DNA of 64,000 nt from Pseudomonas fulva 12-X (lineage in GTDB: Bacteria > Pseudomonadota > Gammaproteobacteria > Pseudomonadales > Pseudomonadaceae), in contig NC_015556.1 of assembly GCF_000213805.1 (NCBI RefSeq), positions 1,984,001 to 2,048,000 of the forward strand. Reading direction: 5' to 3'. The position numbers and the translations under genes were made by a program. This document shows, in pieces, positions 53,278 to 63,995 of the stretch. Position 1 is the stretch's first letter. The number at the start of each line of letters is the position of its first letter. A model generated the notes under the pieces. It did no database searches and had not been told where the DNA came from. It saw only the letters and a list, made by a program, of their open reading frames with translations.

Positions 53278-54456
53278 CTACTTGGCCAGAAAACGCATGC
53301 CGTCTTCCAGGCCTTGCAGGGTCAGTGGGAACATCTGGTCGTTGATCAGATCACGGATGATGCGTGTGGAACTGGTGTAATCCCAGGCTTCGCGCGGGTA
53401 GGGGTTGATCCAGATGAGCTTCTTGTAGGTTTCCATGAAGCGCTGCAGCCACAGGTAACCCGCTTCCTCGTTCCAGTGCTCGACGCTACCACCCGGCTGG
53501 GTGATCTCGTAGGGCGCCATGGCCGCGTCACCAATGAATACCACCTTGTAGTCGGCGCCGTACTTGTGGAGCAGGTCGTGGGTGGACACCCGCTCGGACG
53601 TGCGGCGCAGGTTGTTCTTCCACACCGACTCGTACACGCAGTTATGGAAGTAGAAATACTCCATGTGCTTGAACTCGGTGCGGCAGGCTGAGAACAGCTC
53701 CTCGCAGACCTTCACGTGGGCATCCATCGAGCCGCCGATATCGAAGAGCAGGAGCAGCTTGACGGTGTTGCGCCGCTCCGGGCGCATCTGAATGTTCAGC
53801 AGGCCACCGTCACGGGCGGTGTGGTCGATGGTGCCGTCCAGGTCCAGCTCGTCCTGGGCGCCCTGGCGGGCGAACTTGCGCAGGCGACGCAGAGCGACCT
53901 TGATGTTGCGCGTGCCGATTTCCACCGAGTCGTCGAGGTTCTTGTACTCGCGCTGGTCCCAGACCTTGACCGCCTTGCCCTGGCGCTTGCCGGCATCACC
54001 GACGCGGATGCCTTCCGGGTTGTAGCCGCCCGAGCCGAAGGGGCTGGTGCCGCCGGTGCCGATCCACTTGTTGCCGCCGGCGTGGCGCTCCTTCTGTTCC
54101 TCCAGGCGTTTCTTGAACTCCTCGATCAGCTTGTCGAGGCCGCCGAGGGACTGAATCTGCGCGCGTTCCTCGTCGGTCAGTGAACGCTCGAATTCCTTAC
54201 GCAGCCATTCCTCAGGGATCAGCGCTTCGAGGTGCTGATCGAGGTTTTGCAAACCGTCGAAATAGGCCGCGAAGGCTCGGTCGAACTTGTCGAAATGGCG
54301 CTCGTCCTTCACCAGAATGGCGCGAGCTAGGTAGTAGAACTCGTCCATGTCGGCGAACACGACTTTGTGCTCGAGCGCACCGATCAGGTCGAGCAACTCG
54401 CGCAGAGACACCGGCACCTTGGCCGCGCGCATTTCGTTGAACAGGTTGAGCAGCAT
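53278..54456 (-). CDS. CoxE-like VWA domain protein
   Basis: This 392-residue protein has a helical N-terminal part and a von Willebrand A domain in the C-terminal half. The metal-site motif reads LLLLFDIGGSMDAHV, with glycine where the canonical DxSxS has its first serine; the threonine/aspartate sites appear in VFIGDAAMAPYE. Such proteins work with MoxR ATPases as chaperones for metal centres or complexes. It is the third gene of a moxR-GFA-VWA operon on the minus strand, starting nine bases after the GFA gene. Confidence 0.88.
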   Translation of the reverse strand: MLLNLFNEMRAAKVPVSLRELLDLIGALEHKVVFADMDEFYYLARAILVKDERHFDKFDRAFAAYFDGLQNLDQHLEALIPEEWLRKEFERSLTDEERAQIQSLGGLDKLIEEFKKRLEEQKERHAGGNKWIGTGGTSPFGSGGYNPEGIRVGDAGKRQGKAVKVWDQREYKNLDDSVEIGTRNIKVALRRLRKFARQGAQDELDLDGTIDHTARDGGLLNIQMRPERRNTVKLLLLFDIGGSMDAHVKVCEELFSACRTEFKHMEYFYFHNCVYESVWKNNLRRTSERVSTHDLLHKYGADYKVVFIGDAAMAPYEITQPGGSVEHWNEEAGYLWLQRFMETYKKLIWINPYPREAWDYTSSTRIIRDLINDQMFPLTLQGLEDGMRFLAK

Positions 54457-54465
54457 GGCGCGTCC

Positions 54466-54860
54466 TCAGTGGCGGTCATCGACGGGCAGGCCGTCGTTGA
54501 GGCAGTACCAGTCGGCCTTCGAGCGGGTGTAGATGTGCTTTTGCTCGACAGTTGGCAGGGGCGTGTCCAGCGTGCCAAGTGCCACAGACACCCACTTGGG
54601 GTAAGGCTGCTCGGAAAACCATTGCAGGTTCGAGCCACAGCGCTGGCAGAAGGTACGGCTCACGCCTGGCGAAGAACTGAAGGTGCTGACCGATGCCTCG
54701 CCTTCGGTGAAGCGAAAATGCTCGCGGCGCACATTGCCGTAGCTGGCGAACGCCGCGCCATGGGCTTTGCGGCACTGGCTGCAATGGCAATGACTCGCCG
54801 ATTCGATGGGGGCGCCGATCTGGTATTTCACCGTGCCGCACAGGCAACTGCCGCTATGCA

Positions 54861-54861
<1 letters not shown>
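54466..54861 (-). CDS. GFA (glutathione-dependent formaldehyde-activating-like) zinc protein
   Basis: This 131-residue protein has the CENP-V/GFA zinc-fold motifs: GSCLCGTVKY, HCSQCRKAHGAAFAS and SRTFCQRCGSNL, which together give the cysteines for two zinc ions. GFA family proteins are named after an enzyme that makes S-hydroxymethylglutathione, but most homologues have unknown substrates. It sits between moxR and the VWA gene; its ATG overlaps the moxR stop by one base (TGATG), so the three genes form one translational unit. Confidence 0.9.
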
Positions 54862-55706
<845 letters not shown>

Positions 55707-55809
55707 CGGGAATCCTCACGCGGCAGGCGAATGCGAAAGGGGCGACTATAGCGCGCCCGGCGCATGAGTGTGAACGCGCCTGGGGTATTCAGTCATTGAA
55801 TGGACGCGC

Positions 55810-56883
55810 TCAGGGTTCTTCAGCAGCGTCGCGTTCGAAACCGCTGTTGAAGGCCTGCACGAAGCCGTTGCGCAGGATGCCGATGAACGCCTGGAAGGCG
55901 CTGAGGTCTTGCTGTTTGGTGCTGCCGCGCAGTTCTACGCGGGTGGCGATCTGATCGCGCGGGCGATTCTTCAGTACCTTCTCGCTACCGGCCACAACGG
56001 CCTCCCAGATCGAGCGCAAGAAGCCCTTGTTCTGGTTCTCGACGTCCTGCTGCCAGTCGAACACCTCGACGTTGCGCAGCAGCGGCTTGATGTAGCCGCT
56101 GAGCTGGGAATCCTCGGCGAAGGCTTCGACGACGATATCGCCAGTGCCCGATTTGAAGTCGAACTTGCCATAGGCGTTGGCCAGGTCATTCAGCCGTGTC
56201 AGTTCGATGCCGGTAGCGCGCACGCGGAACTCGAAATCCTGGAAGTTGTGGAAGGGGTCGAACACGGCGCTGGCCTCCAGCGGCGCCTGGTCCATCAGCT
56301 TGGCCTTGCCTTCGAAGCGCGCCACGCGGTTGCCCTGTTCGTCGGCCACGTTGGTCAGGTTGTAGAAACTGGCCTGGATGGCGTTGGCCTTGAGTTTCAC
56401 GCGCGGCGATGTATTGAAGTTGTAGAACCCCAGGGTGCCGTCGTTGATGCGCGCTTCGTTGAGGGTGATGGGCAGCAGCTTGTTGAGCTGCTCGCGCCAG
56501 TCGGTGCCTTCACCGGTCTGCGAATCCTCGCGGCTCTTGCCGTCGACGAAGTTGACTTCTGGCCGCTCGAATACCACCCGGGCGACCACGGCGCGTTTTT
56601 CCAGCAGCTCGTTCCAGCTCACCGAGATGTCGATCTGCGGGGCATCGACGAAGGGCACGGGCAAGTTCTGGTTGACCTTGACGATGCGTAGGCCGTTGAT
56701 CCGGTAGCCGCCGCGCCATAGCGCCACGTCGATATCGTCGATATGGCCGCGGTAGTCGCCCATCTCGGCCAGCTTGTCGTTCAGGTAGTCGCGCACCATG
56801 TAGGGCAGGGCGACGTGCACCACCAGCAGCAGGGCAAGCAGGCCGAGGCAGATCCACATGGGCAGGCTGTAGCGACGTTTCAT
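55810..56883 (-). CDS. DUF748 (AsmA-like) membrane-anchored protein
   Basis: This 357-residue protein has a short basic start (MKRRYSLPMW), one membrane anchor (ICLGLLALLLVVHVALPYMV) and a long strand-rich region with the DUF748 patterns VARVVFERPEVNFV and EARINDGTLGFYNF, resembling AsmA-type repeats. Such proteins sit at the inner membrane with the bulk in the periplasm and are linked to outer-membrane lipid or protein homeostasis by family. The ATG at 56883 is used because the upstream in-frame ATG at 56979 adds a basic tail without signal character. Confidence 0.85.
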   Translation of the reverse strand: MKRRYSLPMWICLGLLALLLVVHVALPYMVRDYLNDKLAEMGDYRGHIDDIDVALWRGGYRINGLRIVKVNQNLPVPFVDAPQIDISVSWNELLEKRAVVARVVFERPEVNFVDGKSREDSQTGEGTDWREQLNKLLPITLNEARINDGTLGFYNFNTSPRVKLKANAIQASFYNLTNVADEQGNRVARFEGKAKLMDQAPLEASAVFDPFHNFQDFEFRVRATGIELTRLNDLANAYGKFDFKSGTGDIVVEAFAEDSQLSGYIKPLLRNVEVFDWQQDVENQNKGFLRSIWEAVVAGSEKVLKNRPRDQIATRVELRGSTKQQDLSAFQAFIGILRNGFVQAFNSGFERDAAEEP

Positions 56884-57018
56884 CGGTGGCGTCCGGTTAC
56901 GCGGTGTGTGGGAGTGGACTGCCGCCGATCGGCCTGAGTTCGACTTTCCAGACGCTGGACGCGCCTGGGCTTGAGGCATAGGCTGACGGGCTCAGTCATG
57001 ACAAGGAACCGGTACACC

Positions 57019-57993
57019 ATGAGCCGCATTTACGCAGACAACGCCCAGGCTATCGGCAACACTCCGCTGGTGATGATCAACCGCCTCGGGCCCAAGGGCG
57101 TGACCATCCTGGCCAAGATCGAAGGCCGCAACCCGGCCTATTCGGTGAAGTGCCGGATCGGCGCCAACATGGTCTGGGACGCCGAGGCCCGCGGGGTGCT
57201 CAAGCCGGGCATGACCCTGGTCGAGCCGACCTCCGGCAATACCGGCATCGGCCTGGCGTTCGTCGCCGCGGCCCGGGGCTACAAGCTGATGCTGACGATG
57301 CCGGCCTCCATGAGCCTGGAGCGACGCAAGGTTTTGAAGGCCCTCGGCGCCGAGCTGGTGCTGACCGAGCCGGCCAAGGGCATGAAGGGTGCCATCGAGA
57401 AGGCCGCCGAAATCGCCGCCTCCAATCCCGAGCTGTACTACATGCCCCAGCAGTTCGAGAACCCGGCCAACCCGGCGATCCACGAGAAAACGACCGGGCC
57501 GGAAATCTGGAACGACACCGAGGGCGCCATCGATGTGCTGGTTTCCGGTGTCGGTACCGGCGGCACCATCACCGGTATTTCCCGCTACATCAAGCAGGCC
57601 AAGGGCAAGGCGATCCTCTCCGTGGCGGTCGAGCCGGTTTCCTCGCCGGTGATCAGCCAGACCATCGCCGGTGACGAAGTCAAACCCAGTCCGCACAAGA
57701 TCCAGGGTATCGGCGCCGGCTTCGTGCCAAAGAACCTCGATCTATCGCTGGTCGACCGCGTCGAGCAGGTTACCGACGAAGACGCCAAGGCCATGGCCCT
57801 GCGCCTGATGCGTGAGGAAGGCATTCTCTGTGGGATTTCCTGCGGCGCGGCGATGGCCGCTGCGGTACGCCTGGCCGAACAGCCGGACATGCAGGGCAAG
57901 ACCCTGGTGGTGATCCTGCCTGATTCCGGCGAGCGTTACCTGACCAGCATGCTATTCAGCGACCTGTTTACCGAGCAGGAACTGCAGCAGTAG
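57019..57993 (+). CDS. cysK: Cysteine synthase A (O-acetylserine sulfhydrylase)
   Basis: CysK makes cysteine from O-acetylserine and sulphide using PLP. The 324-residue protein has the cofactor lysine K44 in [17 protein letters not shown], the asparagine loop [13 protein letters not shown] near residue 69-80 and the phosphate-binding [10 protein letters not shown] near 178-187. SVKCRIG rather than SVKDR matches the CysK-type enzyme. AAGGAACC lies upstream of the ATG at 57019. Divergent from the DUF748 gene; no cognate cysE is near. Confidence 0.96.
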   Translation: MSRIYADNAQAIGNTPLVMINRLGPKGVTILAKIEGRNPAYSVKCRIGANMVWDAEARGVLKPGMTLVEPTSGNTGIGLAFVAAARGYKLMLTMPASMSLERRKVLKALGAELVLTEPAKGMKGAIEKAAEIAASNPELYYMPQQFENPANPAIHEKTTGPEIWNDTEGAIDVLVSGVGTGGTITGISRYIKQAKGKAILSVAVEPVSSPVISQTIAGDEVKPSPHKIQGIGAGFVPKNLDLSLVDRVEQVTDEDAKAMALRLMREEGILCGISCGAAMAAAVRLAEQPDMQGKTLVVILPDSGERYLTSMLFSDLFTEQELQQ

Positions 57994-58307
57994 GAGTTCG
58001 GCTGCTCTATTGATCAGCTCGCCTCCAGCGCCCGCTAGGGACGAGTCGATCAAGCCGAATGAGTAATGGACCAACGCCGCAATTACCGCCCGGCCACGGG
58101 CTGATGAAGGTCGCGCCGGTTCTGTCCGATGTGGGAGGGCGCCATGCGCCCGATTCGCGGGCATGAACCAGGCGTCCCGCCCGCGTCCACAAAATACGCA
58201 GTCGACCTCAAGCCATGGGCTTCAGCCCCACCAACGCTAGCGCTCGACATCACGTTCAGACCCGCTAATCGTTCAAGCTAGCGCCCACCGCAGCGGGGCA
58301 GCTTTAG
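57994..58307. other. Intergenic region with a single REP-like palindrome
   Basis: No gene is supported in these 314 bp between cysK and the EamA transporter gene. A REP-like unit (GTGGGAGGGCGCCATGCGCC and its partner CGTCCCGCCCGCGTCCAC) lies at about 58130-58192, without the terminal repeats that flank the mobile elements. Confidence 0.6.
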
Positions 58308-59195
58308 TTAAGCCGCTAGGCTCTTCGTAGGTCGAACCACCAGCCACAACGCGATAGCGATCAGCACGCCTCCGTACAGGTGCGCCCACGACAGCGGCTC
58401 GCCGAGCAGCAACGCGCCCCACAGCACGCCGAAGATCGGGATCAGAAAGGTGGTGGTCGAGGCCTTGATCGGCCCGATATCGTTGAGCAGGCGGAAATAC
58501 AGCACATAGGCGAATGCCGTGCAGCCCAGGCCCAAGCCCAGCAGCGATGCCCACTCCAGCCAGCCGCCCCAGCTGGCCGGTGCGCTCAGAGTCAGCGAGC
58601 CGGCGAATAGGGGCAGCAGGAATAGACTGGCGCCCAGTAGGCTGCCGAACGCGGTAAGGCGATTGTCCAGGCGGCCTGCGATCCAGCGGCGAGTCAGAAA
58701 ACCGGCCACGCCATAGCAGGCAGTCGCCAGCAAGCAGGCGAGGGCGCCCAGCAGCAGACCGGTGTCCAGCTCTGCCGGCCCGCTGCGGGTCAGCACGGCG
58801 ACACCGAACAGGCCCAGGGCGACACCCGCTGCACGACTCATCGTCATCGCTTCGGCGAAGAACAGAGCGCCGATCAGCACGCCCATCATCGGCGTGGTGG
58901 CATTGATGATCGCCGAGTAACCCGCCGGCAGCACCAGCGCCGCCATGCTGTACATGGCGGATGGAATGCCGGCATTGATTATCCCGAGTACCAGGCACAA
59001 GCCCAGCTTGCCTTGAAAATCCCACTTCACCCGCATCAACAGCAGGATCGCCAGCAGGCCGAGCATGGCGATCGAGGCGCGAAAGAACGCCGTCGGCATG
59101 CTGCCGATGACCGGCGCGACGATCCGCATGAACAGAAAGCTGGCGCCCCAGATCGCAGCGAGCAGCAAGAGGCGCAGCATGTCGGCAGGGCGCAC
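58308..59195 (-). CDS. EamA/DMT-family transporter
   Basis: This 295-residue protein has ten membrane segments arranged as two EamA repeats; the first begins LLLLAAIWGASFLFMRIV and the second LLATACYGVAGFLTRRW. GPIKASTTTFLIPIFGVLWG is the typical end of the second repeat. DMT members export amino acids or other metabolites; the substrate is not known. A GTG at 59195 is chosen as start because GGAG lies six bases upstream, while the ATG at 59180 has no ribosome site. Longer forms are possible. Confidence 0.85.
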   Translation of the reverse strand: MRPADMLRLLLLAAIWGASFLFMRIVAPVIGSMPTAFFRASIAMLGLLAILLLMRVKWDFQGKLGLCLVLGIINAGIPSAMYSMAALVLPAGYSAIINATTPMMGVLIGALFFAEAMTMSRAAGVALGLFGVAVLTRSGPAELDTGLLLGALACLLATACYGVAGFLTRRWIAGRLDNRLTAFGSLLGASLFLLPLFAGSLTLSAPASWGGWLEWASLLGLGLGCTAFAYVLYFRLLNDIGPIKASTTTFLIPIFGVLWGALLLGEPLSWAHLYGGVLIAIALWLVVRPTKSLAA

Positions 59196-59423
59196 GGTGG
59201 GCTCCAGTCCTGATTGAGAGGCCGGCAGTTTTGCTGCCCGCCGCCAGCAAGGCAAGCTCGGAATTGATTTTCAGTGGCGGCGAGACCTGCCAAGCAGTAG
59301 GCAATCTGACCAAGACCGAAAGCGCGGCGGCTTGCTACCAGCGAGCACTATTGTTTGAACAAGCGCTCTGGCGCGTGGGTCGCACGACAAACCCGAAAGA
59401 ACCATAATTGCGCCGCTCTGCGC

Positions 59424-59447
59424 CAGCCATCCAAATTCGGATGGCTG
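59424..59447. promoter_or_regulatory. Inverted repeat ahead of the TonB receptor gene
   Basis: CAGCCATCC and GGATGGCTG form 9-bp arms with a six-base loop, 39 bp before the receptor start. There is no T run after it, so it is not a simple terminator. It could be an operator or an RNA structure; no Fur box was found nearby. Confidence 0.35.
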
Positions 59448-59485
59448 CGTAAATACGCTTCGCCGAAGAACTAAGGAACACCCTG

Positions 59486-61618
59486 ATGAGCTGTAACTCG
59501 CCTGCGCAACTGCCCGAACTCTCCCGCCTGAGCCGCGCCCTCCTGTTATGTGGCTGCGCGGCGGCGGGCACTGCTCAGGCGCAAGAGACGACCGACACGC
59601 TGGTGCTCGAACCCAGCGTGGTCAGCGGCTCGCGCAGCGAGGCGCAGAGCTTCGACCTGCCGTTTTCGGTGGACAGCATCGACCGCGAACAGATCAGCGA
59701 CGGTCAGCTGGGCATCAACGCCTCGGAAGTCCTGATGCGGGTGCCCGGGCTGGTGGTGCAGAATCGCCAGAACTACGCGCAGGACCTGCAGATATCCTCC
59801 CGCGGCTTCGGCGCGCGCTCGGCCTTTGGTGTGCGCGGGCTGAAACTGATCACCGATGGCATTCCCGCCAGCACCCCGGACGGCCAGGGCCAGGCCGCGA
59901 CCTTCAATCTGGACACCGCCGAGCGCATCGAAGTACTGCGCGGGCCGGCTTCCACGCTGTATGGCAGCAATGCCGGCGGTGTGATCCAGGTGTTCTCCCG
60001 CGACGGCGTAGGTCGCCCGCGTATCGGCGCCGAGACGCTGATTGGCAGCGACGGCCTGAGCCGCAATCACCTCACGGCCGAAGGCGAAGCGGACGGCGTC
60101 GGCTTCGTGCTCGACGCCTCGCGCATGGACACCGACGGCTACCGCGACCACAGCGCGGCGCGCCGTGACCAGACCTTCGCCAAGCTCAACTTCAAGCCCG
60201 ATGAAGACAGCAAGCTGGCGCTGATCTACAGCAGCCTGGAGCAGAATGGTACCCAGGATCCGCTGGGGCAGACGTGGGAGGCTTATAAGGTGGATCCAAG
60301 ATCAGTTACTGCCAACGCTCTTACTTACAACACCCGAAAGAGCATCGATCACCAGCAACTTGGCATGAATTACGAGCGCTATTTTGGTGATGCGACTCTG
60401 CAGCTGACTGCTTATGCAGGCAAGCGAAGCGTTACTCAGTACCTTTCAATTCCCGCTGTAGCTCCGTCGAATACTCTTCGTGGCGGAGGAGTTGTGGATT
60501 TTGATAGAGATTTTCATGGTGGCAGTGTGCGTTGGCTCCAACCAGTGGATGGTGTCGCTGGGGACTTACGCTTGGTATTCGGGCTGGACTATGACCAAAG
60601 CCGCGATGATCGACGTGGTTATCAAAACTATGTGGGCGATCAGCTAGGGATAAAGGGGGAGTTGCGTCGCGACGAGATCGACACGATGACCAGCTTGGAT
60701 CCCTATGCCCAGGCTACCTGGACAATTGGTAACTGGACACTGCAGGGTGGGCTCCGTTACAGCACAGTAGAAGTTGATATCGATGATAAATACATCACCC
60801 CTACTAACTTGGATGACAGCGGTAATAAGCGGTTTAGCAAGGCCACTCCGTCGGTGAGCGTTGGTTATGCTTTTACCCCAAATATCAATGGCTATGTGAG
60901 TGTGGGTAAGGGGTTTGAGACGCCGACTCAAGGTGAATTGGCCTACTCGCCAGATGCCGCTGGAGTTGGCGTGAATTACGGGCTGAGACCATCGGAAAGT
61001 ACTCAATACGAGATTGGGTTGAAGGCGCGCATCGCTGAAACGACTCGAATCAACGCCGCTATCTTTCAGATCAACACTGATGATGAGATCGTCGTGGCGG
61101 GCAGTAATGGCGGCCGCACCAGCTACCAGAACGCCGGCAAGACCCTGCGGCGCGGTTTCGAGCTGGGCGTCGAAAGCCAGTTCACCGAACAATGGTCGGC
61201 TGCGTTGGCCTACACCTACCTGGCCGCGACTTATGATTCGCGATTCGTCGCCGGCAACAATACCGTCGATAAAGGCAACGATTTGCCCGGCGTACCCCGC
61301 ACCACGCTATTCGGCGAGCTGGCCTGGAAGCCGGTCGACGGTATCAGCACGGCGCTCGAGGGGCTTTACCGCAGCAAGGTCTACGTCGAAGACACCAATA
61401 CCGAAAAAGCGGCGCCGAGCTATGCGGTGTTCAACTGGCGTACGCGCTTCGAGCAGCACTTCGGCCCCTGGAAAACCCACCAGACCCTGCGCCTGGATAA
61501 CCTGCTGGATCGCCAATACGTCGGTTCGGTAATCGTCGGCGATAGCAACGACCGTTATTACGAAGCCGCGCCGGGACGGTCCTGGTACGCGGGTGCGGGC
61601 GTCGAGTATCAGTTTTAA
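59486..61618 (+). CDS. TonB-dependent outer-membrane receptor, YncD-like
   Basis: This 710-residue TonB-dependent receptor has a signal peptide to about residue 31 (ending AGTAQA). The plug domain contains VVSGSRSEAQ, RVPGLVVQNRQNYAQDL, SSRGFGARSAFGVRG and the typical RIEVLRGPASTLYGSNAGG. The barrel ends in WYAGAGVEYQF. The NRQNYAQDLQ and RGFGARS segments match the YncD-type receptor, whose E. coli member has been linked to pyrroloquinoline quinone uptake; the ligand here is open. Residues about 263-533 are encoded by DNA of clearly lower GC than both ends. AAGGA precedes the ATG. Confidence 0.9.
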   Translation: MSCNSPAQLPELSRLSRALLLCGCAAAGTAQAQETTDTLVLEPSVVSGSRSEAQSFDLPFSVDSIDREQISDGQLGINASEVLMRVPGLVVQNRQNYAQDLQISSRGFGARSAFGVRGLKLITDGIPASTPDGQGQAATFNLDTAERIEVLRGPASTLYGSNAGGVIQVFSRDGVGRPRIGAETLIGSDGLSRNHLTAEGEADGVGFVLDASRMDTDGYRDHSAARRDQTFAKLNFKPDEDSKLALIYSSLEQNGTQDPLGQTWEAYKVDPRSVTANALTYNTRKSIDHQQLGMNYERYFGDATLQLTAYAGKRSVTQYLSIPAVAPSNTLRGGGVVDFDRDFHGGSVRWLQPVDGVAGDLRLVFGLDYDQSRDDRRGYQNYVGDQLGIKGELRRDEIDTMTSLDPYAQATWTIGNWTLQGGLRYSTVEVDIDDKYITPTNLDDSGNKRFSKATPSVSVGYAFTPNINGYVSVGKGFETPTQGELAYSPDAAGVGVNYGLRPSESTQYEIGLKARIAETTRINAAIFQINTDDEIVVAGSNGGRTSYQNAGKTLRRGFELGVESQFTEQWSAALAYTYLAATYDSRFVAGNNTVDKGNDLPGVPRTTLFGELAWKPVDGISTALEGLYRSKVYVEDTNTEKAAPSYAVFNWRTRFEQHFGPWKTHQTLRLDNLLDRQYVGSVIVGDSNDRYYEAAPGRSWYAGAGVEYQF

Positions 61619-61770
61619 GGCGAAGCGTGGAGTGCTGGCGAATAAACAAAGCGACGGTCGGTAGCGACTTGCAACGCTTTGAGGCTGCCAGGCTCTCCAC
61701 TCGCGTCGGGGTTTGGGCTACTCTCAAGTCAAGCGGTCACCAAAGCCGTGCGCAGTTCGAGGATGCCCTT

Positions 61771-61896
61771 ATGAAAAACTGGTTCGAAAAAATCACTGCC
61801 CAGCTCAATGCCCTGTTTGCCCCGCGCATGCAGCCCATTCCAATTCGTAGCGAAGAGCAGCGTCGCTTGGCCGAAGAGCGCCGTCGCCGCCGCTGA
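61771..61896 (+). CDS. Small basic protein of 41 residues
   Basis: An ATG at 61771 with GAGG nine bases upstream opens a 41-codon frame: MKNWFEKITAQLNALFAPRM, then PIPIRSEEQRRLAEE and a run of arginines at the C-terminus. The first half looks like an amphipathic membrane-surface helix and the second is highly basic. I recognise no family with certainty. The frame continues upstream to 61627, but that part has no codon or ribosome-site support. It is followed by a terminator-like hairpin at 61918-61944. Confidence 0.5.
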   Translation: MKNWFEKITAQLNALFAPRMQPIPIRSEEQRRLAEERRRRR

Positions 61897-62368
61897 TCCA
61901 CCCCGCGAAATTCCCCCACAAGCGTCCTTCGCGGCGCTTGTTTTGAGTCGTCAACGCCGTGGAGGTGATTGGCGGCTGTCTTCTATTGGTGAATGACATG
62001 TTGATCGGTTCGATGCGTGAGCATCGAGCCGTTTTCATGGGCGTTCGCCCTGGCACTTATCGATCCGGCAGCACCCTTCGCCTATCCCAGTAGCCATTGT
62101 TGCTGGTACCCAGCGTGGTGATACGTACGCGTTGCCGACAAGCGGCCGTGAACTTGGTTCAACGCATTCTCAAGTCGTTCAAAAACTTGCCGACAAAAAA
62201 GCAGACCCGTTCGGGAGGGTATGGCACGGAGCCGGCTGGCGGCTTCGTGCGTGTCTTCTGTTCAGCGTTTAAGCGTTACCGCCTGCCTGTGCTGGCGCGG
62301 CTATTTTGCTGTGCTAGATATAGTTGAGCGGAAAGGACGTACCCTTCACGTACTAAAGGACTGCAAGC
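61897..62368. other. Intergenic region before the chemoreceptor gene, with hairpin at its left end
   Basis: No gene is supported in these 472 bp. A hairpin ACAAGCG/CGCTTGT with a ten-base loop, followed by TTTTG, at 61918-61944 is a probable terminator for the small upstream gene. The rest, including the AT-rich AAAAACTTGCCGACAAAAAAG around 62180, must contain the promoter of the chemoreceptor gene. No other recognisable element was seen. Confidence 0.55.
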
Positions 62369-63934
62369 ATGCGTCAGAATCTTCCGGTGACTCAGCGGGA
62401 AAGGACTTTTCCCGGCCACGAGCGGTTGATTTCCACCACCGATCTGAACAGCAAGATCACCTACTGCAACGACGCCTTTGTGGCGATCAGCGGATTTACG
62501 CGCGAAGAGCTGATCGGCCAGCCCCACAACCTGGTGCGCCACCCCGACATGCCGCCAGCCGTGTTCGGCCACATGTGGGACACCATCAAGCAGGGCAAGC
62601 CCTGGATGGGCATCGTCAAGAATCGCTCCAAGAATGGCGATTTCTATTGGGTCAGCGCCTATGTCACGCCGGTTTATGAAAATGGCAAGGTGGCCGGGTA
62701 CGAGTCCGTTCGTTCTTTGCCCACGGAAGATCAGAAGCGCCGTGCCGAGGCGCTGTATGCAAGGCTGCGCGCCGGCAAGGCGCCGGTGCCGAAAATCGAG
62801 CACCTGACCTACGACCTGATTCGCTCCTGGCCGCTGATCATCGCCGCGCTGGTGATCCTCGCTGCCCAGAGCATGCTCTCCGGCGTGTGGCTGGCAGCGC
62901 TGGTGGTCGCGGTGATGGCCGCGCTGGGTTCCTATCAGCTGTATAGCAAGCGCGCACTGATTCGCCGAACTCTGGCGGATCATCCCAAGGCCTTCACCAG
63001 CAGCCTGGTGGCGCTCACCTATAGCGACAGTCGCGGTGCCCAGGCCTTGCTCGACATGGCGATGATCAGCGAGGAGGCACGCCTGCAGACGGCCCTGACA
63101 CGTCTCGAAGATGCCGGCGTCAACGTCAAGCGGCAGGCGGCCCAGGCCGCGGGTTTTTCGCGTTCAGGCGCCGAGATGCTGGATCTGCAGCGCAGCGAGA
63201 CCGACCAGTCGGCCACTGCCATCAACCAGATGGCTGCGACCATTCAGGAAGTCACCCAGAACGTACAGAGCACCAGCCATGCGGCCGAGGAAGCGGATCG
63301 TCTGGCCAAGGAGGGGCGGCAGCTGGCGGGCGGTAGCCTGGAGTCCATGCAGCACATGGCCAAGGCCGTGGTGGATATCGGTCAAGCGGTGAACGATCTG
63401 GCCAACTCCACCCAATCGATCGGCAGCGTGGCCGATGTGATCACCTCGATTGCTGAGCAGACCAACCTGCTGGCGCTCAACGCCGCCATCGAAGCCGCCC
63501 GTGCCGGTGAGCAGGGGCGTGGTTTCGCCGTGGTGGCCGACGAGGTCCGTTCGCTGGCCTCGCGTACCCGCGAGTCGACCCAGCAGATTCACCAGATCAT
63601 TGCCTCGCTGCGGGCCGGTGCCGAGCGCGCCGTCGCCACGGCCGGGCGCGGCGAAGAGATCTCCCGGGAAAGCGTGCAGAGCGTGGAAGCGGTGCGCATC
63701 GCGCTGGATGGCATCAGCGAGTCGGTCAGCCGCATCAGCGGCATGAGCCAGCAGATCGCCGCGGCCTCCGAGGAGCAGGGCCAGGTGGCCGACGATATCA
63801 GCCGGCAGATCACCCGCATCGCCCAGCTGTCCGAGCAGGGCGCCGAGCAGGCCCATCAAGGGGCCGCGATTGGCAAGGAGTTGGAAAGTATGGCCGATTA
63901 CCTGCACAGCCTGGCCGAGCGCTTCAACCGCTGA
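62369..63934 (+). CDS. aer: PAS-domain methyl-accepting chemotaxis receptor (Aer type)
   Basis: This 521-residue receptor has an N-terminal PAS domain (about 10-125) with [37 protein letters not shown] and [17 protein letters not shown], which is the FAD-binding PAS of Aer-type aerotaxis receptors. A membrane pair follows at about 155-192 with almost no periplasmic loop, then a HAMP-like segment and the signalling hairpin [20 protein letters not shown] at about 363-382. It probably senses redox or oxygen through FAD and signals to CheA/CheW. It is transcribed alone. Confidence 0.92.
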   Translation: MRQNLPVTQRERTFPGHERLISTTDLNSKITYCNDAFVAISGFTREELIGQPHNLVRHPDMPPAVFGHMWDTIKQGKPWMGIVKNRSKNGDFYWVSAYVTPVYENGKVAGYESVRSLPTEDQKRRAEALYARLRAGKAPVPKIEHLTYDLIRSWPLIIAALVILAAQSMLSGVWLAALVVAVMAALGSYQLYSKRALIRRTLADHPKAFTSSLVALTYSDSRGAQALLDMAMISEEARLQTALTRLEDAGVNVKRQAAQAAGFSRSGAEMLDLQRSETDQSATAINQMAATIQEVTQNVQSTSHAAEEADRLAKEGRQLAGGSLESMQHMAKAVVDIGQAVNDLANSTQSIGSVADVITSIAEQTNLLALNAAIEAARAGEQGRGFAVVADEVRSLASRTRESTQQIHQIIASLRAGAERAVATAGRGEEISRESVQSVEAVRIALDGISESVSRISGMSQQIAAASEEQGQVADDISRQITRIAQLSEQGAEQAHQGAAIGKELESMADYLHSLAERFNR

Positions 63935-63995
63935 CCCTTCGCCCTCGGCTGCGCGGGCGTGCTGTGGCACACTGCGCGGCCGAGGAGACCCGCCC

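Noticed and set aside
58130..58192. Fifth copy of the mobile element near cysK
   Set aside because: Only a REP-like palindrome is present; no GAGCCTG-type ends and no YTNA duplication were found.
59256..59485. Fur box or riboswitch upstream of the TonB receptor
   Set aside because: No match to the Fur consensus and no B12-box or other riboswitch elements; only one simple inverted repeat was seen.
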